From an uncultured Blautia sp. (GTDB lineage: Bacteria; Bacillota; Clostridia; Lachnospirales; Lachnospiraceae): DNA of 5,710 nucleotides. A program made the position numbers and the translations under genes. The notes under the pieces are model-generated. The model did not search any database and was not told where the DNA came from. It saw nothing but the letters and a program-made list of their open reading frames with translations. Shown here one piece after another: positions 1 to 5,710 of the stretch; within the stretch, counting starts at the first letter, position 1; the number at the start of each line of letters is the position of its first letter. The stretch spans positions 1-5,710 of the forward strand of contig UQSX01000131.1 of NCBI GenBank assembly GCA_900543715.1, read 5' to 3'.

Positions 1-19
1 CAACAGAGGGGATAATGGT

Positions 20-958
20 ATGGAGAGAATTAAAAAAGCAGTGAAATTCATACAGGGCTTTGTAGTCAATCTGGGAGAAAAGCATATGTCAGCTTATGCT
101 GCCCAAGCGGCTTATTTTATTATTCTCTCTTTTATTCCTTTTATGCTTCTCTTAATGACTTCTATAAAGTATACCCTTCTTACCAGGGAAGAAGTGATCA
201 ATGTGGTGATGCAGATCTTTCCTGAAAATTTTGAAGGGTTTATCCGGGGCATAGTGGGAGAAGTCTACGCAAAGTCCCTGGGAGTGGTGCCGATTTCCGC
301 GCTGATCGCACTGTGGTCTGCGGGAAAAGGGATCCAGGCCTTGACCAATGGGTTTAATACGATCTATCAGGTACAGGAGACCCGAAATTTTATCATTACC
401 AGGATCCGATCTGTAATATATACCTTGATCTTTGTGATCGCTATTGTCCTTACCCTGATCCTGCAGGTTTTTGGAAACAGCCTTCAGCGGGAACTGAGCG
501 ACAGGTTTCCTTTTCTTGACAGACTGGTGACAACGATCATCAGCATGAGACTGCTGATTTCTCTGGGGCTTTTGTCTCTGGTATTTTTGATGCTGTATAA
601 GTTTATTCCCAACCGAAAGGCAACTTTCCGAAGTCAGCTGCCGGGAGCAGTGCTCTCCGCTGTGTGCTGGTCAACTTTTTCCTTTTTCTTTTCTATCTAT
701 GTGGACTTTTTCAGCGGCGCTGCTAATATGTACGGAAGTATGACCACCATTGTGCTGATCCTGCTGTGGATGTATTTCTGTATGATGTTTGTAATGATCG
801 GCGCTCAGGTAAACTATTATTTTGAAGAACAATTCCACTGGATACATCAGAGTGCAATAGAGGCCGTCCGAAAGGAGTACCAGCTTTTGACCAGAGATGA
901 GGATGAAGAAGAGACAGAGGAAGAGAAACAAGAAGAGAAAGAGAAAAGAAATTCTTGA
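20..958 (+). CDS. YihY/BrkB family integral membrane protein
   Basis: This 312-residue protein matches the YihY/BrkB (formerly 'ribonuclease BN') membrane family; the biochemical role of the family is not established and the old RNase label is considered wrong. I see about six hydrophobic segments, roughly residues 27-48, 88-108, 131-152, 172-194, 207-229 and 241-265. Family-type signatures include SAYAAQAAYF near the N-terminus (24-33), a LWSAGKG turn (98-104), the MYGS motif (237-240) and GAQVNYYF after the last segment (261-268). Length fits the family (about 280-320). The C-terminus from residue 292 is a very acidic, Glu/Lys-rich cytoplasmic tail with no hydrophobic character, probably disordered. 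The ATG at 20 is preceded by GAGGGG at 6-11 with eight bases of spacing; an ATG at 15 is in another frame and stops after nine codons. Its stop codon lies inside the -35 box of the next promoter. No terminator of its own is visible downstream. Family assignment is firm, function is unknown. Confidence 0.9.
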   Translation: MERIKKAVKFIQGFVVNLGEKHMSAYAAQAAYFIILSFIPFMLLLMTSIKYTLLTREEVINVVMQIFPENFEGFIRGIVGEVYAKSLGVVPISALIALWSAGKGIQALTNGFNTIYQVQETRNFIITRIRSVIYTLIFVIAIVLTLILQVFGNSLQRELSDRFPFLDRLVTTIISMRLLISLGLLSLVFLMLYKFIPNRKATFRSQLPGAVLSAVCWSTFSFFFSIYVDFFSGAANMYGSMTTIVLILLWMYFCMMFVMIGAQVNYYFEEQFHWIHQSAIEAVRKEYQLLTRDEDEEETEEEKQEEKEKRNS

Positions 959-983
959 CACAGACTGTCAAAATGGCTACAAT
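955..983 (+). promoter_or_regulatory. SigA-type promoter of the pheST T-box leader
   Basis: A perfect TTGACA -35 box (955-960) and a TACAAT -10 box (978-983) are separated by exactly 17 bases, a near-consensus housekeeping promoter. The predicted transcript start is about 989-991, just ahead of the T-box stem I. The -35 box overlaps the TGA stop (956-958) of the upstream membrane protein gene, so the promoter is partly embedded in that reading frame. Confidence 0.88.
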
Positions 984-989
984 AGGGTA

Positions 990-1240
990 CAGACATAAAC
1001 AAAGGCTGTGAAGGTGCCAGTAGATATTTATTTTCTGCCAGAGAGGGAGAGTCACCGGCTGAAAGCTTTCCTCAGTTCAGATAAGTATTGAGTTTCACAC
1101 CGGAGCCGCACTTCTGAAATCCAGTAGGTCGTGCCGTAGCTGTGCGTTAAACAGGAAAGAGTGCCTGCCGTTTACGGTGGGAACAAGGGTGGTACCACGG
1201 ATATTTTGCTTCGTCCCTTTTGGGGGACGGAGCTTTTTTT
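990..1240 (+). promoter_or_regulatory. T-box riboswitch, tRNA-Phe specific (UUC specifier)
   Basis: This is a canonical transcription-attenuating T-box leader. Stem I begins at GGC 1004-1006 pairing with GCC 1105-1107, followed by a k-turn-like UGA/GA internal loop and a GGUG/CACC helix (1013-1016 with 1098-1101). The specifier loop has the loop-E element AGUA (1019-1022) on its 5' side and GAGU-UUC-A on its 3' side, giving the specifier UUC at 1094-1096, a phenylalanine codon, followed by the usual purine A1097. The next helix pairs 1024-1031 with 1081-1088, and the distal arm carries the AGAGAGGGAG-type element (about 1040-1049). Stem III pairs 1164-1170 with 1175-1181. The T-box sequence AAGGGTGGTACCACGG (1185-1200) forms the antiterminator: 1185-1189 with 1215-1219, the seven-base bulge UGGUACC (1190-1196), and 1197-1200 with 1211-1214. 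The UGGU of the bulge (1190-1193) complements the ACCA end expected for tRNA-Phe. The 3' antiterminator strand overlaps the terminator's 5' arm, so the two folds exclude each other. Pairings were traced by eye. Confidence 0.95.
1208..1240 (+). terminator. T-box intrinsic terminator
   Basis: A ten-pair stem joins 1208-1217 (GCTTCGTCCC) to 1224-1233 (GGGACGGAGC), with one G-U pair, a six-base loop (1218-1223) and a run of seven T at 1234-1240. It is the default OFF structure of the T-box: its 5' arm shares 1211-1217 with the antiterminator. It would stop both transcripts from the promoter at 955-983 and any read-through from the upstream membrane protein gene. Confidence 0.93.
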
Positions 1241-1282
1241 ATTCTATAGGAAAGTCCTCCAGACTGTCCTATAGAATAAAAA
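1236..1282. repeat. Long near-perfect inverted repeat (hairpin)
   Basis: Sixteen bases at 1236-1251 (T-run plus ATTCTATAGGA) are perfectly complementary to 1267-1282. After one A/G mismatch (1252/1266), four more pairs follow (1253-1256 with 1262-1265), leaving a five-base loop, 1257-1261. The 5' arm starts inside the T-run of the T-box terminator. On the + strand it ends in an A-run rather than a T-run, so it is not an ordinary terminator for this operon. It looks like the left part of the repeat-rich segment that follows. Function is unknown. Confidence 0.8.
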
Positions 1283-1298
1283 GCCCTCCGGGCAGGAT

Positions 1299-1350
1299 GC
1301 ACACGCCGCAATGAGGTATGTTACCGCTTTGCGGTATTGCGGCGGCGTGC
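1299..1350. repeat. GC-rich inverted repeat within the pheS leader
   Basis: GCAC at 1299-1302 pairs with GTGC at 1347-1350, and CGCCGCAAT at 1304-1312 pairs with ATTGCGGCG at 1336-1344, with a small asymmetric internal loop between them. Inside, TACCGC (1322-1327) can pair with GCGGTA (1331-1336), sharing one base with the outer stem. The structure would be very stable in RNA. It has no T-run after it, so it is not a terminator. Confidence 0.75.
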
Positions 1351-1446
1351 AAAGTGTTCAAGTCCCTCAAGATTGAGGGGAGGGGGAGCTGAGGTGGGCT
1401 TGCCCACTTTGTTCTACGACTGCGTTATAAAAAATTCCGTAAGTAT

Positions 1447-1460
1447 TCCGCTGCAGCGGA
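1447..1460. repeat. 14-base perfect palindrome upstream of pheS
   Basis: TCCGCTGCAGCGGA reads the same on both strands and can form a TCCGC/GCGGA stem with a TGCA loop. The preceding bases carry ATTCCG twice (1434-1439 and 1445-1450), eleven bases apart. It ends 24 bases before the pheS ribosome binding site and does not sequester it. It could be the right end of the repeat segment or a protein-binding site; neither is shown. Confidence 0.6.
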
Positions 1461-1483
1461 GGGTATCAGTATCAAATCAAGAA

Positions 1484-1489
1484 AAGGAG
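1484..1489 (+). promoter_or_regulatory. Ribosome binding site deciding the pheS start
   Basis: AAGGAG at 1484-1489 (a1484-a1485-g-g-a-g) sits six bases before ATG 1496-1498. It fixes the pheS start there, although the reading frame stays open upstream to an ATG at 1337 that has no ribosome binding site and lies inside the hairpin repeats. Confidence 0.9.
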
Positions 1490-1495
1490 ATTATC

Positions 1496-2497
1496 ATGGA
1501 AGAAAAGTTAAAGCAAATTCAGGAAGAAGCTGCGAGACAGATTCGGGAATCCGGAGCTCTGGATAAACTTAATGAAGTCCGTGTGGCGTTTTTAGGAAAA
1601 AAAGGTGAGCTGACAGCAGTTTTAAAAGGCATGAAGGATGTGGCTCCTGAAGACCGTCCAAAGGTAGGACAGTGGGTCAATGAGGCCAGAGGGAAAATCG
1701 AAGCCCTTCTGGAAGAGACAAAGCAGAAACTGGAGGCAGAAGCTCTGGAGCAGAAGTTGAGAGAAGAGGTTATTGACGTAACCCTTCCTGCAAAGAAAAT
1801 GGAGGCGGGACACAGACATCCCAACACCATTGCTCTGGAAGAAGTAGAGAGAATCTTTATCGGTATGGGCTATGAGGTAGTGGAAGGCCCGGAAATCGAA
1901 TATGACGAATATAACTTTGAGAAGCTGAATATTCCAGAGGGACATCCTGCAAAGGATGAGCAGGATACTTTCTATATCACAAAGGATATCCTTCTCCGTA
2001 CCCAGACCTCACCGGTACAGGCCAGAATTATGGAGCAGGGCAAGCTGCCTATCCGTATGATCTCACCGGGACGTGTGTTCCGTTCAGACGAAGTAGATGC
2101 TACCCATTCTCCTTCTTTCCACCAGATTGAAGGACTGGTTATTGATAAAAATATTACCTTTGCTGATTTAAAGGGAACGCTGGAAGAGTTTGCTAAGGAA
2201 CTTTTCGGACCGGAGACAAAGACAAAATTCCGTCCTCATCATTTCCCGTTTACAGAGCCCAGCGCAGAAGTGGACGTATCCTGCTTTAAGTGCGGAGGCA
2301 AAGGTTCCGGCTGGATCGAGATCCTGGGCTGCGGTATGGTACATCCTCATGTACTGGAAATGTGCGGCATTGATCCTAATGAGTACACCGGCTTTGCTTT
2401 CGGCGTAGGTCTGGAGCGTATTGCTCTGCTGAAATACGAAATTGACGACATGCGTTTATTATATGAGAATGACACAAGATTCTTACGTCAGTTCTAG
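1496..2497 (+). CDS. pheS: Phenylalanyl-tRNA synthetase alpha subunit
   Basis: PheS is the catalytic subunit of the cytoplasmic alpha2-beta2 enzyme that charges tRNA-Phe with phenylalanine using ATP (class II synthetase). The 333-residue product has an N-terminal tRNA-binding coiled coil (about 1-95) and a catalytic core from HRHPN (106-110). It contains the TQTSPVQ segment (169-175), motif 2 around [19 protein letters not shown] (192-210), [11 protein letters not shown] (250-260) and motif 3 [16 protein letters not shown] (299-314), ending in the typical RFLRQF. The start is ATG 1496 with AAGGAG upstream; an in-frame extension to 1337 would add 53 residues of non-homologous, repeat-encoded sequence and is rejected. 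Bacillus-type PheS, as I recall it, has two Cys pairs before WIEILG; here only CFKC (263-266) is present and GGKG runs directly into SGWIEILG, about six residues shorter. The stop overlaps the pheT ribosome binding site, and pheT follows after 14 bases. Expression should be governed by the T-box upstream. Confidence 0.97.
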   Translation: MEEKLKQIQEEAARQIRESGALDKLNEVRVAFLGKKGELTAVLKGMKDVAPEDRPKVGQWVNEARGKIEALLEETKQKLEAEALEQKLREEVIDVTLPAKKMEAGHRHPNTIALEEVERIFIGMGYEVVEGPEIEYDEYNFEKLNIPEGHPAKDEQDTFYITKDILLRTQTSPVQARIMEQGKLPIRMISPGRVFRSDEVDATHSPSFHQIEGLVIDKNITFADLKGTLEEFAKELFGPETKTKFRPHHFPFTEPSAEVDVSCFKCGGKGSGWIEILGCGMVHPHVLEMCGIDPNEYTGFAFGVGLERIALLKYEIDDMRLLYENDTRFLRQF

Positions 2498-2511
2498 GAG
2501 GAGAGAAGAGA

Positions 2512-4929
2512 ATGAATACATCTTTATCATGGATTAAAAAATATGTGCCGGACCTGGATGTGACAGCCCAGGAATATACAGATGCCATGACTTTGTCAGG
2601 AACAAAGGTGGAAGGTTATGAGAAGCTGGACGCTGACTTGGACAAAATTGTCATTGGTCAGATTGAGAAGATCGAAAAGCACCCAGATGCAGACAAGCTC
2701 ATTATCTGCCAGGTAAATATTGGAACAGAAACCATTCAGATCGTAACAGGAGCTCCTAATGTAAAAGAGGGAGACAAGGTTCCTGTAGTTTTGGAAGGCG
2801 GAAGAGTTGCAGGGGGACACGACGGAAAGAAGACTCCCGGCGGTATCCAGATCAAAGCTGGAAAGTTAAGAGGTGTGGAGTCCTACGGAATGATGTGCTC
2901 CATTGAAGAGCTGGGTTCCACCAGAGAGTTTTATCCCGAAGCTCCGGAATATGGAATTTATATTTTCCCTGAAGACGCAGTAGTGGGAGAAAGCGCTATC
3001 CACGCTCTGGGACTGGACGACGTGATCTTTGAATATGAGATTACTTCCAACAGAGTGGACTGCTACAGTGTTATCGGTATTGCAAGAGAGGCTGCGGCAA
3101 CTTTTAATAAAAAATTCGTTCCTCCTGTAGTTGAGGTAAAGGGAAACAGCGAAGACGCTCATGACTATGTAAAGGTTACTGTGGAAGATACAGAATTGTG
3201 CCCAAGATACTGTGCGAGAGTGGTAAAAAATGTAAAAATCGGACCTTCTCCAAAATGGATGCAGAGATGTCTGGCAGCCAACGGCATCCGCCCAATTAAC
3301 AACCTGGTAGATATTACCAACTACGTTATGGAAGAGTTTGGACAGCCTATGCATGCCTATGACATGGATACAGTTGCAGGACAGGAAATCGTTGTCCGCC
3401 GGGCAAAGGACGGAGAAAAATTTGTGACCCTGGACGGACAGGAGAGAACTCTGGACGATTCTGTGCTGATGATCTGCGACGGTGAAAAGCCTATTGGTCT
3501 GGCCGGTATCATGGGAGGAGAGAACTCTATGATCACAGACCACGTTTCCACTGTACTTTTTGAGGCAGCTAATTTCAACGGGGTAAATATCCGTCTTTCC
3601 AGCAAAAAGGTAGGACTTCGTACAGACGCTTCCGGGAAGTTTGAGAAAGGTCTGGATCCAAATAATGCCCAGGCAGCCATTGACAGAGCCTGCCAGCTGG
3701 TGGAAGAATTCGGCTGCGGCGAAGTCGTAGGAGGAATGGTGGATGTATACACCACAAAGAAAGAGCCTGTACGGGTTCCTTTCGAGCCGGAGAAGATCAA
3801 CAACCTTCTGGGGACAGAACTGTCCAAAGAGGAAATGTTGGAATACTTAAACAGAGTAGAACTGGCTTATGATGAGAAGACTAGCGAAATCGTAGCGCCT
3901 ACTTTCCGCCATGACATTTTCCGTACCGCAGACCTGGCAGAGGAAGTAGCAAGATTCTATGGTTATGATAATATTCCTACCACTCTTCCAAAGGGAGAGG
4001 CTACTACGGGAAAACTGCCTTTTGATCTGCGTATCCAGCAGACAGCCAGAGATATGGCAGAGTTCAACGGATTTTCTCAGGGATACTGCTATTCCTTTGA
4101 GAGCCCTAAAGTATTTGACAAACTGCTGCTGCCGGCAGATGATCCTCACAGAAAGGCCATTGTGATCGCAAATCCTCTGGGAGAGGACTTCAGCATTATG
4201 CGTACCCTTTCCTTAAACGGTATGCTCACTTCTCTGGGAACTAACTATAAGAGAAGAAATAAGAATGTCCGCCTGTATGAGCTGGGAAACATCTATATTC
4301 CAAAGGCTCTTCCATTAACAGAGCTGCCTGATGAGAGAATGATCTTTACTCTGGGTATGTACGGGGATGGAGATTTCTATACCATGAAAGGCGTGGTAGA
4401 GGAATTCCTGGATAAGATCGGTATGAGCAGCAAGGAAGACTATGACCCCAATGCAGGAAAGACCTTCCTTCATCCGGGACGCCAGGCAAATATTGTCTAT
4501 GAAGGAACTGTTATCGGTTATATGGGAGAGGTGCATCCTACTGTTGCAGCCTCCTATGGAATTGGCGACAGAGCTTATGTAGCTGTGCTGGATATGCCCT
4601 CTATCATGAAGTTTGCTACCTTTGACAGAAAGTATGAAGGAATCGCAAAATTCCCTGCAGTGAGCCGTGATATCAGTATGGTGGTGCCGAAAAACATTCT
4701 GGCAGGCCAGATCGAGCATATCATTGCCCAGAGGGGAGGCAAGATCCTGGAGAGCTATGAACTTTTCGATATCTATGAAGGAAGCCAGATCCAGGAGGGC
4801 TATAAATCTATGGCTTACTCTGTAACCTTTAGAGCTAAGGACAGGACTCTGGAAGATGCCGATGTAAATGCAGCTATGAAGAAAATTCTGAATGGTCTGG
4901 AAGGACTGGGAATCGAGCTGAGAAAATAA
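2512..4929 (+). CDS. pheT: Phenylalanyl-tRNA synthetase beta subunit
   Basis: PheT is the partner of PheS; it binds tRNA-Phe and carries the editing site that hydrolyses Tyr-tRNA-Phe. At 805 residues it is full length for a bacterial PheT. Domains in order: N-terminal MNTSLSWIKKYVP; an OB-fold tRNA-binding (EMAP-like) domain at about 40-150, with HPDADKL (57-63) and SYGMMCS (124-130); B3/B4 editing domain at about 215-400, with NLVDITNYVM (264-273), QPMHAYD (278-284), GIMGG (332-336) and RTDASGKFEKGLDP (370-383); B5 domain at about 413-485, with the FRHDIFRTADLAEEVARFYGY stretch (465-485); the inactive synthetase-like core (about 500-700); and a C-terminal FDX-ACB anticodon-binding domain (about 711-805) starting near KFPAVSRDISMVV. 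The AGGAGG site at 2496-2501 overlaps the pheS stop and lies ten bases before ATG, consistent with translational coupling and 1:1 production of the subunits. Nothing is truncated. Confidence 0.98.
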   Translation: MNTSLSWIKKYVPDLDVTAQEYTDAMTLSGTKVEGYEKLDADLDKIVIGQIEKIEKHPDADKLIICQVNIGTETIQIVTGAPNVKEGDKVPVVLEGGRVAGGHDGKKTPGGIQIKAGKLRGVESYGMMCSIEELGSTREFYPEAPEYGIYIFPEDAVVGESAIHALGLDDVIFEYEITSNRVDCYSVIGIAREAAATFNKKFVPPVVEVKGNSEDAHDYVKVTVEDTELCPRYCARVVKNVKIGPSPKWMQRCLAANGIRPINNLVDITNYVMEEFGQPMHAYDMDTVAGQEIVVRRAKDGEKFVTLDGQERTLDDSVLMICDGEKPIGLAGIMGGENSMITDHVSTVLFEAANFNGVNIRLSSKKVGLRTDASGKFEKGLDPNNAQAAIDRACQLVEEFGCGEVVGGMVDVYTTKKEPVRVPFEPEKINNLLGTELSKEEMLEYLNRVELAYDEKTSEIVAPTFRHDIFRTADLAEEVARFYGYDNIPTTLPKGEATTGKLPFDLRIQQTARDMAEFNGFSQGYCYSFESPKVFDKLLLPADDPHRKAIVIANPLGEDFSIMRTLSLNGMLTSLGTNYKRRNKNVRLYELGNIYIPKALPLTELPDERMIFTLGMYGDGDFYTMKGVVEEFLDKIGMSSKEDYDPNAGKTFLHPGRQANIVYEGTVIGYMGEVHPTVAASYGIGDRAYVAVLDMPSIMKFATFDRKYEGIAKFPAVSRDISMVVPKNILAGQIEHIIAQRGGKILESYELFDIYEGSQIQEGYKSMAYSVTFRAKDRTLEDADVNAAMKKILNGLEGLGIELRK

Positions 4930-4955
4930 AAACTGACTGAGATGCAGCCGGGCAT

Positions 4956-4963
4956 AAAAGGAG
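4956..4963 (+). promoter_or_regulatory. Ribosome binding site for the GTG-started phosphatase
   Basis: AAAAGGAG at 4956-4963 lies nine bases before GTG 4973-4975. This supports the GTG start: upstream in the same frame a TAA occurs at 4955-4957 and no alternative start codon lies between. An ATG at 4965 in another frame is only one base from the site and stops after three codons. Confidence 0.8.
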
Positions 4964-4972
4964 TATGTACAG

Positions 4973-5587
4973 GTGAAGATTTATATTGTACGACATGGAG
5001 AAACCTGCTGGAATGTCCAGAGGCGTCTTCAGGGCGCTTCTGACACAGAATTAAATGAAAAGGGGACAGCCCTGGCTGAGATTACGGGAAAGGCACTGAA
5101 AGAGGTGCCTTTTTCCTGCTGTTTCACCAGCCCCTTAAAAAGAGCCAGAGATACCGCCAGACTGGTGTTGGGAGACCGGGAAATCCCCATTTATGATGAC
5201 GAAAGGATCCGGGAGATTTCCTTCGGCGTATGGGAGGGGAAGGACTCCGCCCTTCTTCCCCAGGAAATGCTGGACAACTTTTTCCACCACCCGGAAAAGT
5301 ATATTCCCCCGGAAGGAGGAGAACCCCTGCCCCATATTCTGGAGAGAACAAAGGACTTCTGGAAGGACATTACCTCTCGAAAAGAACTTCAGGACAAGAC
5401 AGTGCTTATCGCTTCCCATGGCTGTGCCATACGGGCGCTTCTCCACAATGTATATGAGGAAGAAGGTCTGGAAAATTACTGGCATGGGAAAGTGCCGCCC
5501 AACTGCTGTGTGAACATAGTGGAAGTCCGGGAAGGAAAGGCAGTGCTGCTGGAGGAAGATAAGGTGTATTATCATGGAACTGCTTGA
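4973..5587 (+). CDS. Histidine phosphatase family protein (phosphoglycerate mutase-like)
   Basis: This 204-residue protein belongs to the histidine phosphatase superfamily (branch 1, GpmB/PhoE/CobC-like). The N-terminus holds the catalytic RHGET motif with Arg7, nucleophile His8 and Gly9; then LQGASDTELNEKG (19-31), typical of the family; SPLKRARDTA (53-62) with phosphate-binding Arg57; the acid REISFGVWEG (80-89) with Glu81 as likely proton donor; and the second catalytic histidine in IASHGCAIR (146-154), His149. All expected active-site residues are present, so it should be an active phosphatase or mutase. The substrate cannot be read from sequence: broad phosphatase, alpha-ribazole phosphatase or phosphosugar phosphatase are all possible, and it is shorter than the glycolytic GpmA type. 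It follows pheT after 43 bases with no terminator, so read-through from the T-box operon is likely. The start is GTG at 4973. Its last 14 bases overlap the next open frame. Confidence 0.92.
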   Translation: MKIYIVRHGETCWNVQRRLQGASDTELNEKGTALAEITGKALKEVPFSCCFTSPLKRARDTARLVLGDREIPIYDDERIREISFGVWEGKDSALLPQEMLDNFFHHPEKYIPPEGGEPLPHILERTKDFWKDITSRKELQDKTVLIASHGCAIRALLHNVYEEEGLENYWHGKVPPNCCVNIVEVREGKAVLLEEDKVYYHGTA

Positions 5588-5710
5588 CAAATCCTGCCTG
5601 ATGATATATAACAAGACATTGCAGACCAGAGGAGAACTGCCAAAACAGGGACTGATATCCCAGGTTAGAATACAGAGGCAGGAAATTTCTTTTGGTCTCA
5701 GAGTATTTGG
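5574..5710 (+). CDS. Unidentified protein, N-terminal part, runs off the window
   Basis: From ATG 5574 the frame stays open for 45 complete codons to the window edge. The visible residues start MELLDKSCLMIYNKTLQTRG and continue as a mixed, charged sequence with many Arg and Gln (SQVRIQRQEISFGL at about 29-42), with no signal peptide or membrane segment. It overlaps the phosphatase stop by 14 bases, and AAGG at 5561-5564 lies nine bases before the ATG, a pattern common for coupled genes in one operon. A later ATG at 5601 is a possible alternative start. I do not recognise the family, and no function is proposed. The frame could also be an open stretch by chance, but 45 codons without a stop just where the previous gene ends favours a real gene. 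Confidence 0.5.
   Translation, partial: MELLDKSCLMIYNKTLQTRGELPKQGLISQVRIQRQEISFGLRVF

Larger units (their letters stand above)
1241..1466. repeat. Hairpin-rich non-coding segment, possible MITE-like or REP-like insert
   Basis: Between the T-box terminator and the pheS ribosome binding site lie about 250 bases with no supported gene but an unusual density of inverted repeats. In order these are: the long hairpin 1236-1282; GCCC-TCC-GGGC at 1283-1293; a large hairpin 1299-1350; CCCTCA-AGAT-TGAGGG at 1364-1379; GTGGG-CTTG-CCCAC at 1394-1407, with a stable tetraloop; and the 14-base palindrome at 1447-1460. Several stretches are much richer in GC than the genes around them. T-box leaders normally have a short gap between terminator and start codon, so this segment is not needed for the switch. 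I infer a small non-autonomous repeat element or a cluster of them. I see no transposase and no target-site duplication I can defend, so the boundaries are approximate. Confidence 0.55.

Noticed and set aside
671..1055. Minus-strand open frames across the end of the membrane protein gene and the T-box promoter
   Set aside because: They are antisense to a conserved coding region and a regulatory RNA, with low-complexity Leu/Phe runs arising from the Glu/Lys-rich tail on the other strand.
1278..1293. Minus-strand intrinsic terminator (GCCC-GGA-GGGC followed by TTTTTATT when read on the - strand)
   Set aside because: The stem has only four pairs with a three-base loop, and there is no minus-strand gene to terminate.
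1400..1431. Possible second promoter in the repeat segment (TTGCCC at 1400-1405, TATAAA at 1426-1431) that would bypass the T-box
   Set aside because: The spacer is 20 bases, too long for a normal SigA promoter, and the -35 box is poor and sits inside a hairpin loop. Only 5' end mapping could revive it.
1337..1495. In-frame N-terminal extension of pheS starting at ATG 1337
   Set aside because: The 53 extra residues are encoded by the hairpin repeats, have no resemblance to PheS N-termini and lack a ribosome binding site, whereas ATG 1496 has AAGGAG at 1484-1489 and begins the expected coiled coil.
2866..3543. 225-codon open frame on the minus strand inside pheT
   Set aside because: It is antisense to strongly conserved PheT sequence, has no family resemblance and is rich in Cys, His and Ser as expected of a shadow frame.
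4965..4976. Mini open frame ATG-TAC-AGG-TGA just ahead of the phosphatase, resembling a regulatory leader peptide
   Set aside because: The ATG is one base from the GGAG core, too close for initiation, and three codons with no structured attenuator nearby do not make a leader peptide.
5135..5614. 159-codon minus-strand open frame over the phosphatase
   Set aside because: It is the reverse of a gene with all catalytic motifs of its family intact; composition and lack of a ribosome binding site mark it as a shadow.

Overview
The window looks like a chromosomal housekeeping segment from a low-to-moderate GC Firmicute, most likely a gut Clostridia of the Lachnospiraceae type. The grounds are strong AGGAGG-type ribosome binding sites, a consensus SigA promoter, a T-box leader in front of a tRNA synthetase operon, and the style of the PheS/PheT proteins. 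Genus is an inference and cannot be settled here. All genes found are on the + strand.

Layout: (1) 20-958, a complete YihY/BrkB-family integral membrane protein. (2) 955-983, a near-consensus SigA promoter whose -35 box overlaps the stop codon of that gene. (3) About 990-1240, a T-box riboswitch with a UUC (Phe) specifier codon, a canonical antiterminator bulge and a competing intrinsic terminator. (4) 1236-1466, a non-coding stretch packed with inverted repeats, lying between the T-box terminator and the pheS ribosome binding site; it looks like an inserted repeat element. (5) 1496-2497 pheS and (6) 2512-4929 pheT, the two subunits of phenylalanyl-tRNA synthetase. (7) 4973-5587, a histidine phosphatase (phosphoglycerate mutase-like) with a GTG start. 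(8) From 5574 to the window edge, the start of an unidentified gene overlapping the phosphatase by 14 bases.

How the parts work together: uncharged tRNA-Phe should bind the T-box transcript, stabilise the antiterminator and let RNA polymerase continue into pheS-pheT, so that synthetase is made when phenylalanine charging falls. No terminator is visible after pheT, so the phosphatase and the last partial gene may share this control. No terminator is visible between the membrane protein gene and the T-box either, so transcripts from upstream would also have to pass the T-box decision point.

I see no CRISPR array, transposase, phage gene, toxin-antitoxin pair or obvious new defence or biosynthetic system. 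The least ordinary features are the hairpin-rich segment in the pheS leader, a PheS that appears to carry only one of the two Cys pairs expected in related proteins, and the unidentified gene at the right edge.
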